This document shows, one piece after another, positions 1-7,025 of a stretch of DNA of 33,970 bases. Numbering within the stretch: the stretch's first letter is position 1; the number at the start of each line of letters is the position of its first letter. Below the pieces are notes generated by a model that worked only from the letters and a program-made list of their open reading frames with translations, was not told the DNA's origin and did not search any database. Origin of the DNA: Gnetum montanum (lineage: Eukaryota; Streptophyta; Gnetopsida; Gnetales; Gnetaceae); NCBI GenBank assembly GCA_015680685.1, contig MNCI01029492.1, forward strand, positions 1,943,276-1,977,245, given 5' to 3'. The translations under genes were made by a program, and so were the position numbers.

Positions 1-448
1 ATCTAATCGCGATGAGTAGCCGATTCCTTGGCTAGCCGTACACGTTCGTCAACGCTCGTAACCAAGTCGTACTCATGCCGCGTTACTAGGAAAGCAATAA
101 ATAACATTAATTAAACCTATCCATGCACTGCAAGGTTTATCCACAAAGCTCGTCTTTATTGCCGTACACAACTTGCGTTCAGGTACAAAGCTGCTCGAAT
201 AAAGAACCGTTCACTTGGGGGACTCCTACTGCAGGCACATGGAAAATATTCTATCTCTAGGGTGATCAATCCGCCAAAGCTTCGCTACTTTACGCTTATG
301 ATTATGAATGAGGGGAGTGCCACCTCTTATTTATAGATATGGCGGCAGACCGCGATATCGCATACGTGATATCACAGGGGATGCGATATCGCGACGGCCA
401 CGATACCGCGTACGCGATATCGCGGCTTATGCATATCGCGTCTCATCA
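1..448 (-). repeat. Partial LTR, family A (palindrome-rich U3), cut by the window edge
   Basis: This aligns by eye with the LTRs at 19393-20199 and 25741-26533: shared blocks include the segment around 130-160 (GCAAGGTTTATCC, then GCTCGTCTTTATTGCC) and the run before the TATA box. It ends at 448 in CTCATCA, the same kind of terminus as the complete copies. On the minus strand the order is U3 terminus (448), a cluster of perfect GATATC palindromes (366-375, 383-392, 413-424), a TATA box and then R/U5. The first part of the LTR, and whether this is a solo LTR or part of a whole element, lie outside the window. Confidence 0.8.
328..335 (-). promoter_or_regulatory. LTR TATA box
   Basis: TATAAATA on the minus strand, 113 bp inside the LTR end. 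The same octamer stands at the matching place in the other family A LTRs (2902-2909, 20110-20117, 26458-26465), which supports it as the element's core promoter. Confidence 0.6.
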
Positions 449-848
449 AATAGCAAGAAAGATGAATGATTTAGCCTCATTAATTGTTAGAACTATGATA
501 TTTCTCTTGTAGCTAAATGGATTGTAAAATGCATTAATGGAAATGATGTTTGGAAGCTTCTTTTAGGAAACAAACTTATGCAAAGAAAACTTAAGAAATA
601 TAACAATTGGTTTTCTAGTAACGTTCTTCATTGTCTTCTTTTTCCTTAAGCTATTTCTATTCATGGTTCTCTAATTCTTAAATACATTTGAAATACATAG
701 TGCAAACTTAGTAAATATTAGAATTATAATTATATTACAGTTTCACAAAATATGCTTAAAAATTAGCCCATGATGGCTTCCTTTTAATGAAGGAGCTTGG
801 ACTACTAATGCATCTAAATTGTGTATCACTTAGAGCAAATTTGGTACC
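449..848 (+). pseudogene. LINE ORF2 fragment, downstream of the reverse transcriptase core
   Basis: From 491 one frame reads NYDISLVAKWIVKCINGNDV, then WKLLLGNKLM, and stops near 650. This is the 'LvaKWi..f..g...Wk.ll' signature found just after the RT core in plant L1-type LINE ORF2 proteins. The 5' part of the LINE is missing and is replaced by the LTR ending at 448. The fragment continues on the far side of the LTR element inserted at 854-2981. Frameshifts and stops make it non-functional. The assignment rests on motif recognition only. Confidence 0.6.
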
Positions 849-853
849 ACTCT
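849..853. repeat. Target-site duplication ACTCT (left copy)
   Basis: ACTCT lies directly outside the LTR terminus at 854 and recurs directly outside the other terminus at 2982-2986. Five bases is the usual duplication for LTR retrotransposons. Confidence 0.8.
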
Positions 854-1095
854 TAATGAGCAACGAAGTAGCCAACACCCAACCATATGAGATATGAGTG
901 TTTATACACAATCCTAGTTGAATTTTATGGATAAGGTAATGTAACTATGCAAGTAATTGGTTAGAGTTCGCGATCGTTGTCTTCCCACATGAGATAGTAA
1001 AATCGATGCGTGTGGTTTAAGTCACAGCAAGGCATATGATAATGATGTTGTGTTGGCTATATTTCTCCTATAAAACATGAAGTAAATGATGTTGT
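854..1095 (-). repeat. 3' LTR remnant of the deleted element
   Basis: It matches the start (plus-strand sense) of the LTR at 2126, for example CAACACCCAACCATA, the run CAATGTAACTATGCAAGTAA with slight change, and the block ending in AACATGAAGTAAATG. Similarity stops near 1090, where the deletion junction falls. The first bases read TAATGAG where the intact LTR has TGATGAG. Confidence 0.75.
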
Positions 1096-2105
1096 ATTGC
1101 CATAAGGGGTTCATCATTGTGATCAGGTTCGTATGTCGTATTGTAATGGTAACCCCTTCTATGCTCATGCCTCTCTTGATCCTCTCTTCTATCTCTTCAT
1201 CTTCTAAATCAGAGTACCTTGAATACTGGTTATGATGACCATGAGTTCGCCTTTCTTCCCTATGAGAGTCTCGGTACTTGTGTTATCTTCTGTCAGAGTC
1301 CTCTAATGATCACGATGAGGCTGATGAGGTAGCAAGAGAACAATGCTACCTTGTTATCCTTTCATGACTCTTGTATGTTTCTCTGTAAGATTTAGCAAGA
1401 ACCTTTAGCCTAGAGTCTCACTTGTATCTTGAGTTAATAACATCTTCCTTGTATTTCTCTACTAGAGTAGAATGAAGTTGGGCATTAACAAGCTCTTCTA
1501 ATCTAATGATAGGTGTTTTTGATGGCTCCTCATGGTTCTAGTGGAGTTGTTCTGAAATGAATTGATCAACATCAAGTTCTTCTATGATAACAAAAGTGTT
1601 GGTATGCTTCCCTTTGTTGTGTATATTTTTAATTTCCATGGCAACATCTCTTCTCATTTGCTCCTTTGTGGGTTCATAGGGTTTGGTCATGTGTTGAGTC
1701 ACATGATACCTTTCCTGGATTTGGTCCAAATGCATTCCCCTTAGAGCAGTTTATAGCATGTTCAGTGCTACATGTTCTAGAGGCAAGATTATGTTACCTT
1801 TCATGTCTCTCCACCTCATTTTCTTATCTTAATGGAAGATGAAAGTAAATTCTAAATTGTATGGATCAATGTGAGCATAAGTGATTCGTGTTTGCATTGG
1901 CATCCCCCATTCTTCTTCATCAATCATTCTATCACTACTTCTTCCTATCTCCTTGGTAGGTGATGGTTGATCATTATGTGAAGCCATATAATAGTTTTTA
2001 GTGGTTTGTGTTAAAAATGTGCTTTACTTATATTTTTTAGGTTTGACTTTGAGTTTTAGATACAACAAACTTTGAAAAATCAATTACTTAGCATAACATT
2101 GATGT
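1096..2105 (-). pseudogene. Decayed gag N-terminal region of the deleted family A element
   Basis: It stands in the place of the gag start of the inner element at 25270-25720. On the plus strand both carry a diagnostic block: 'gttacctt(t/g)ca', then 'cctctcca/tctctcca', 'cttaatggaagatgaaagtaaa' in slightly varied form (about 1790-1850 here, 25410-25460 there). The longest open stretch on the minus strand is 1538-1735 (65 codons, charged, no recognised domain). No zinc knuckle, protease or pol is present. Function is lost. Confidence 0.55.
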
Positions 2106-2124
2106 GTCCCTAGCAATGGTGCCA
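2106..2124 (-). other. Primer-binding site, tRNA-Asp-like
   Basis: On the minus strand, one base after the 5' LTR end, the sequence is TGGCACCATTGCTAGGGAC. This resembles TGGCGCCGTTGCCGGGGA, the complement of the plant tRNA-Asp 3' end that Athila-type elements use, with differences that are all transitions. Confidence 0.6.
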
Positions 2125-2125
2125 A

Positions 2126-2981
2126 TGATGAGCGGTAGAGTATCCAACACCCAACCATACTAGATACAAGTGCTCATGCATGATCTCGGTTGAGTTCCGT
2201 GGACAAGGCAATGTAACTATGCAAGTAATTGGTTAGAGTTCGTGATTGTTGTCTTCCCACATGAGCTAGTAAAATGGATGCATATGGTTTAACTCATGAT
2301 GAGGCATATGATAATTATGTTATTTTGGCCATATTTCTCCTAGAAAACATGAAGTAAATGAAAAGTAAAGGTAGTAGTTTCTAAATCTAAGTAATAGTAA
2401 ACAAAATCTAATTTAGCCTGTGCGATGAGTAGCCAGTCCTAACCTTCTATTCACACTTGGACTTCGTATAACTACTACTGGGATTACCAAGTACTAGGGA
2501 TTACTAAGTACCACACTATTGGGCATACCAAGTGATAGTACTATTGGGTTACCAAGTAGTTACACTTGAGTGTTCAAGATCATTCACACTCATTTTGCTT
2601 AAGTAAATTAGTAACCAGAGAAAATAGTAAACATTAAGCTAAGTGAAAGCAGTAAAATTATTCTCTAAGTGTAAACAATAAAGACTAAGTGATGTTGTAA
2701 TGATGTGAAGTAATCTCGATCTTTATTTCCACGCATGAAACATGTCCCAGTACATTTCACTCGAATAAAGACTCCATTCAATTACTAAACACCATACTAC
2801 AAACATACACTTCTAAATGCTAAGTGCTAAAATTGACAGAACAAACTAATGTAATTTCGTGAAGTGCGAAATGAAATTGTGGATGGTGTGCCTAAGTGTT
2901 GTATTTATAGGCCTACGCACATCCGCGCTATCGGATACATGACATTGTATCTTGCGCCTTAATATCGGGGATGATATCACA
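2126..2981 (-). repeat. 5' LTR of the deleted family A element (856 bp)
   Basis: It begins TGATGAGC and ends ATATCACA (plus-strand sense), so the termini are TG..CA. TATAAATA lies on the minus strand at 2902-2909, 72 bp inside the U3 end. It is clearly diverged from the LTRs at 19393 and 25741, so it belongs to a related subfamily, not the same burst. Confidence 0.8.
2902..2909 (-). promoter_or_regulatory. LTR TATA box
   Basis: TATAAATA on the minus strand, at the place where the other family A LTRs have it. Confidence 0.55.
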
Positions 2982-2986
2982 ACTCT
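2982..2986. repeat. Target-site duplication ACTCT (right copy)
   Basis: Partner of 849-853. It fixes the right end of the element at 2981. Confidence 0.8.
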
Positions 2987-3760
2987 AATATCGTGGCCGA
3001 CGAAAAAACTCGATTTATCAACTCTAGTTTCTTATCAACGTATGCATGATAGATGGATTACTTGGAATGAAGCTTATAATTTTTTTTTGAAAATTTAATT
3101 TCTAATTTTGATAATTTATTTAAAGTTGACAATAATTTGCATAAGGTTTTTCCATATATTTTTTGGAATGATGACAAATATGTTTTTTTTTTAAATTTGA
3201 AAGTTTCATACGAGATTATTACAAAGAATGATTATATTCATAACAATTTCAATAGGACCTAGAAAATGTAATTATTATTGCACTTTTGGATAAGGAAATG
3301 AACAATATTTGGAGAGCTCATACATTTTATATAATTTGTATTTTTATGGGGTATTATTCCGCAAGGTTTTTCTTAAACTTATGAGAAATGTTTCTCCTCA
3401 ATGTCCTCTTTGTAGAAGTGAAGATTTATTTTTTCATGTTTTTTTAAAGTGTCTTACTGCTCAACATACTTGGAAATGGACATCGAAAATTTGTAACAAC
3501 TTTCAATCAAGCATCAATAAAGTCATTCGTTATGATTAGCCTACTTTGTCTACTTCATTTCTTTACATTTGAAATTATTTTAGATCCTTTGTTCTCTACT
3601 CTATTTGGAAGCTTTAGTGTGCAATTACTTTTGAGTAGCAAGAACATAACTATGACATATCTTCAAGTGTCAAATGCCATGGTTTCAAAGATGTCATTTT
3701 TAAACTACAACTTCAAGCAAAAAAGATCTCAGTAAAAGCTAAATAATTAATTTGTTTTCT
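2987..3760 (+). pseudogene. LINE ORF2 C-terminus with zf-RVT zinc finger
   Basis: This continues the LINE interrupted at 853. The frame read from 3309 gives a CX2CX7HX4C array (CPLC...H....C, bases 3402-3452) followed by a Trp-rich segment. This is the zf-RVT motif that ends plant L1-type ORF2 proteins. Upstream, poly-T tracts and several frame breaks interrupt the coding sequence, and stop codons follow at about 3540. It encodes no working protein. Orientation is plus, the same as the host gene further right. Confidence 0.65.
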
Positions 3761-4099
3761 ACAATATTGATTTCTTTTTATTTTGGGGGCTCCGAGATGG
3801 AAGCTTTCATCTTTTGTTACTATTTGTTCTTTATTTCGGATTGATGTTTTTTTTCCTTTAAAGAGAGTTTTCTCTTTTTCTTTACAAGGAACCCTTTAGT
3901 AAGAAGTGAAAAGCCATAAGGGCACTTTTGAATTAGGGCAAGGCCTGATCCTTTTCCTACCACAAATGGGAGGTTTTTCAAGATTGGTTGCAATGATGAA
4001 AACCTAAAAGGACATCCTCAAAATAATTAGCTTTTTTTTTTTTGACTCTCTCTTTGATGATATGATGTAATGTGAAATTTTTTTAATATTCTTATTCAT
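3761..4099 (+). mobile_element. Probable LINE 3' tail, T-rich non-coding
   Basis: There is no open frame. The T-rich text after 3780 (…GATGGAAGCTTTCATC…, then TTTGTTACTATTTGTTC) looks like the 3' untranslated region of a plant LINE, and the T12 tract near 4027 could be a degraded junction. A stretch near 3960-4020 (GGAGGTTTTTCAAGATTGG..GATGAAAACC) resembles 5560-5620 (GAGGTTTTTTAGAATTC..GATGAAAACT), so the two LINE pieces may be related. I cannot fix the end. Confidence 0.35.
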
Positions 4100-4215
4100 T
4101 TTTTTGGGTTCAAAATCCCCCAACAATATTTATCCCTAAGATATATAACTAAGTTAAGCATTGCCCACTAGAATCGAACCCATGTCTTGGAGTTTTGCTA
4201 CTAGGCTAACAACTA
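4100..4215 (-). mobile_element. tRNA-derived SINE-like head (1)
   Basis: On the minus strand, a pol III A-box-like TTAGCCTAGTAG (4198-4209) is followed at tRNA spacing by a perfect B-box core GGTTCGATTC (4171-4180) and then GGGCAATGC. The plus-strand head at 5964-6018 shares the same tail after its B box (GGCAATGC), which argues for one SINE family over a decayed tRNA gene. The cloverleaf stems do not pair fully. Confidence 0.5.
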
Positions 4216-4299
4216 ATTGTTAAATTAAAACTTGTAAATTAATATTGTCCACTAAAATCAAGCTTATAATTTAGAGTTAATAAATTAAGAATCTTACCA

Positions 4300-5640
4300 T
4301 GAATGGATATGATGTTTTTTCTATGTATCTAATGTTTCTTTAGAGAATTTGATTTTTTATGTGATCTAATATTTCTCTAGTGAATCAATGCTACCATATT
4401 CAGTAAGTGATCATTTAAGTATATCCATTACTTATTTGTCATTCTATGAGTTACTTGATGATTTATATGAATTTATTACTCATGAAAAATTTGGAAGATA
4501 TGTTTTTGTGCAAAGTTTAGGTTATTTACCTCATTTCTTAAGTTTTTTTTTGAGTTATTTAAATCTAGTTTGGAAAGACTAAGAATTGAATATTGTCCAT
4601 TCATCTTATTTATCAAACTCGTTTTTATTGGTAGAATTTGTTGATTCAACGATGGTTTTTAAGGCCTTTGATATTAGTGTTTTGGATCATCGTTATTCTT
4701 TATTAATTATTTGAAAATGAATGTTCTTTTTCAATTCAACATCTCTTGAATTTCAAAGGGTTCCTTGTTTTGTTGAATTGCTGAATCTTCCATTGATTTT
4801 TGTAAAATTTGAAAGGGATATTGTCTCTTGAATTGGGCCAATCAAGTAGTTTGAAAACCTTGGCTATAGCTAGTGGTTTTCTTATAATTCAATATATGAT
4901 TGAGGTGGATCTGATTTGCTTAAGCAAGAAATTCTCTTACGTGTTGGTGAAACTGATCATGTGTAGAAGGATGTTTATTACAATCTCTCAAAGACACATC
5001 ACTATTTTTATCATGAGGGTTATATGTTTGATTCATGTCCTTTTATGTTGCAAAAAATGGCTATGCAAGCAAGTCAACACCAAGATACTATAAACACTAC
5101 TAAGGTTTCTTCTCCAAATATTGGAGATCCTACTAAGGTTCTTTTAACAAATGTTGTAGATGCTACAATGATTTTTGCTATTGATGTTTCAACATTTAGC
5201 TTTTCTTTTACTATTGTTCAACAAAATATGGCTTTGAGGAAAGTTATAGTCAAATCAATTTCAAATAATTCTTTAATGACTAAGGGGAAACAAATATCTC
5301 AGAAAAACCTGTTATTGATTTGAAGGTTTTCCAAATGGTTCTTCATAATAAAAAAAATATTAAGGAAGGCTATCTATTGGTGATTACATGCCAAATATTT
5401 TGAATGGACAACATGTTCAAGATACATTAATTACTAATAATTCATTTGTAGCTATTAATTAAGATATAGAGATAATGTTGATGTAACTGACAAAGTGGGG
5501 GACCCCTTTTCTTTCACCCAATAATAATATTTTCATGGAATGTCTAATTTCCTACCCCGGTAGAGAGGTTTTTTAGAATTCATTATAAGGATGAAAACTT
5601 GAAAAGGTATTCATAAGATTGTTAGGTCTTTCATTTTGTT
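4300..5640 (+). pseudogene. Second LINE: ORF1 tail and start of ORF2, broken
   Basis: Frames read piecewise across 4400-5090 resemble the C-terminal half of plant LINE ORF1 (DUF4283-type gag): an 'L.IASGF' segment near 4860, an EVDL segment near 4905, 'EILLRVGETDHV' near 4930-4970, then a His/Cys segment ending DSCP at about 5030, matching the usual 'hxxH..dxCP' knuckle end. A Thr/Asn-rich linker follows (5024-5323 open). At 5528-5545 the frame IFSWNV then a stop resembles the first strand of the ORF2 endonuclease domain. Several frameshifts and stops are present; it is not functional. Confidence 0.5.
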
Positions 5641-5689
5641 GATTTGGAGTTTCTTCTCTTTGTAGTACTTCTATGAGTTTCTATTTTTA

Positions 5690-5716
5690 AAACACACACA
5701 CACATGCGTGCGCACA
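5690..5716 (+). repeat. CA microsatellite
   Basis: A run of CA dinucleotides (ACACACACACACACA) followed by a short alternating purine-pyrimidine tail ATGCGTGCGCAC. It directly abuts the SINE-like head on its right. Confidence 0.8.
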
Positions 5717-5760
5717 AGGTTTGACACCCTTACCACTAGGCCAATACCTCATTCATATCA
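5717..5760 (-). mobile_element. tRNA-derived SINE-like head (2), A-box half only
   Basis: Minus strand TTGGCCTAGTGGTAAGGGTG (5727-5744 region) is close to the tRNA A-box consensus. No good B box follows at the usual distance; the sequence runs into the CA repeat instead. It is best seen as a truncated SINE or tRNA relic. Confidence 0.35.
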
Positions 5761-5763
5761 AGC

Positions 5764-5845
5764 GATGCATTATTTGGTTAGTTGGAAAATACAGTTTGTG
5801 ATTTACAAGTTACAAGTTTGATTCCAACAACTATACTCATTTGAT
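5764..5845 (+). mobile_element. tRNA-derived SINE-like head (3)
   Basis: TGGTTAGTTGG near 5774 (A-box-like) and AGTTTGATTCC near 5815 (B-box-like, one mismatch from GGTTCGANNCC) lie at tRNA spacing on the plus strand. This is a weak call based on internal promoter boxes only. Confidence 0.35.
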
Positions 5846-5957
5846 AGACTCTTATATCGAATGAAAGTTTATGTTGGGTGTATGACTTACAAGTTTTTCA
5901 AACCCATATAACCTATACATACGCTTTCATGTTGGCTATATGACCTAGGGGCATATG

Positions 5958-6120
5958 TAGGTGTTAGCTTGGTGGTAAGACTCTTAATTCGAAAGCTCTA
6001 AGTCATGGGTTTGATTCTAGTTGGCAATGCCAAGTTATAAAGTTCTAATTAGATTATATATTTTGATGATGTGAATCCATGGCATACACACATAAAGGTG
6101 TTATAGGTGGGGTATTAAAA
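5958..6120 (+). mobile_element. tRNA-derived SINE-like element (4)
   Basis: A box TTAGCTTGGTGG (5964-5975) and B box GGTTTGATTCT (6008-6018) are followed by GTTGGCAATGCC, as after the B box of head 1 on the other strand. A tRNA-unrelated body follows (to about 6120, no clear terminator). It is the best-preserved member here. Confidence 0.5.
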
Positions 6121-6179
6121 CCTTGAAATAATAGGTACACCACAAGATATATAGTCCAATTAAAAATTTATAATTAAAT

Positions 6180-6245
6180 ATTACTCACTTGAATTGAACC
6201 CTTGACTTGAAGTTTCCAAATTTAGAGTCTCAAGTAGTTGTGATA
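6180..6245 (-). mobile_element. tRNA-derived SINE-like head (5)
   Basis: Minus strand GGGTTCAATTCAAG (B-box-like, 6188-6201) is preceded by ACTTGAGACTC, comparable to the anticodon-arm part of head 4 (AAGACTC). It faces head 4 tail to tail, so 5958-6245 forms an inverted SINE pair about 600 bp upstream of the host gene start. Confidence 0.4.
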
Positions 6246-6648
6246 GTCCATGAGGTAAAGCCTTTCGATAAGTTCAAATGGAGACAGCCGAGTGTAACTT
6301 TATCAAAACAATGCCTTAAAAGATAATACTCAACCGAAGACTTCTTGCTATAACATAAATTAAAAAAAGGTGTTATTATTTATTCCAGTTAGGCCGTTAA
6401 AAATAGTTTGAAAATTGGAAATCTTGCTTCCAACCTGGGCGGCATACTCAGGATCGCAGTGCTTCGCCTACGACGCGCAATAGCGGCAGGGGTACGCAAA
6501 ACGACAGTCTCGCAGGATAGAACAAACGCTGGAACTCGTTGGAGTGTCACTAATCTAGCTTCGTAATCCACATACGAACTATTATTAGATGCAATAAAAA
6601 AGCCGAAATTATTGTCTGGAATTTGCGGTCGAGATTACGAGCAGCGCC
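6246..6648 (+). promoter_or_regulatory. Upstream/promoter region of the host gene
   Basis: No coding potential is seen on either strand. GC content rises sharply at about 6420-6560 (with CpGs), unlike the AT-rich transposon sequence to the left, which fits a host promoter and 5' leader. CAATAAAAAAG at 6591-6601 is the only TATA-like run near the start; I would not call a TATA box from it. The transcription start cannot be fixed by eye. Confidence 0.4.
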
Positions 6649-6759
6649 ATGAACTCCAGGTTATTTGCTAGGGTTTGGAGCCAGCCGAGGGCCGTTTACT
6701 CCGCGAGTTTTGACAATGGCTTATGCATTTGCTTTCACGCCCGTGAATCCGTGCTGTAA
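6649..6759 (+). other. Upstream ORF overlapping the main start codon
   Basis: The ATG at 6649 (context GCCATGA) opens a 36-codon frame, +1 relative to the main frame, which runs past the main ATG at 6716 and stops with TAA at 6757-6759. Its first residues are MNSRLFARVWSQPRAVYSAS: Arg-rich, Ser-rich and free of acids. If the mRNA starts upstream of 6649, ribosomes that use this ATG would miss the main start. If it starts downstream, the frame is irrelevant. Confidence 0.4.
6669..6676 (+). promoter_or_regulatory. Telo-box-like motif in the 5' leader
   Basis: TAGGGTTT, the reverse complement of AAACCCTA, lies 40 bp before the main ATG. A second copy (TTAGGGTTT) lies inside exon 1 at 6789-6797. 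In plants such boxes are known near the starts of housekeeping, ribosomal and plastid-protein genes; their role here is inferred. Confidence 0.4.
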
Positions 6760-7025
6760 GGTTATTGGATACGGATTGAGCAAAAAAGTTAGGGTTTCGT
6801 ACCGAGTGGCGGCCATGGCAGCCACGGGAAAAGACGTGGTTCCGGCGGTTGTCGTTGGAGATGGAAGGATTGGACACGCAATCTATACCATGGGATCCGG
6901 AAAAGACGTTATTGTGAAACGCGGCCAGTCCGTGCCTGAAAGCTTTGAAGGTCCCGTTTATGTCTGCACCAGAAATGACGACCTTGATGCCGTTGTTGAT
7001 ATGACTCCTCGCTCACGCTGGGACG
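6716..7025 (+). CDS. Coding exon 1
   Basis: Encodes residues 1-103 and the first base of codon 104. It holds the transit peptide, GDGRIG and the first half of the nucleotide-binding domain (VYVCTRNDDLDAVVD). The donor ACG|GTAAGT is a near-perfect plant consensus. The exon is GC-richer than the intron. A frame without stops continues upstream to 6665 but has no ATG there. Confidence 0.88.

Larger units (their letters stand above)
854..2981 (-). mobile_element. Internally deleted family A LTR retrotransposon
   Basis: On the minus strand the order is a complete 5' LTR (2126-2981), a primer-binding site (2106-2124), a decayed gag start (about 1096-2105) and only the last ~240 bp of a 3' LTR (854-1095). 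The rest of gag, all of pol and most of the 3' LTR are gone. Both ends abut ACTCT, so this is one insertion later cut down by an internal deletion, not two unrelated LTR pieces. The host sequence is a LINE whose two halves match functionally on either side. Confidence 0.8.

Noticed and set aside
340-448. CRISPR-like array or phage-type operator cluster from repeated palindromes
   Set aside because: The repeats are short, adjacent and lie in the U3 of a plant LTR, with matching copies in three other LTRs. There are no spacers.
4160-4215. Functional tRNA gene on the minus strand
   Set aside because: A and B boxes are present but the acceptor and anticodon stems do not pair, and the same sequence type recurs nearby. 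A SINE head fits better.
6389-6571. 60-codon minus-strand ORF upstream of the host gene
   Set aside because: It lies in the GC-richer promoter area and has no recognisable domain. It is best explained by few stops in GC-rich text.
6665-6715. Extension of exon 1 upstream in frame
   Set aside because: The open frame reaches back to 6665 but begins with TTG; the first in-frame ATG is at 6716.
6668-6877. 69-codon minus-strand ORF inside exon 1
   Set aside because: Shadow of the coding exon in the opposite frame.
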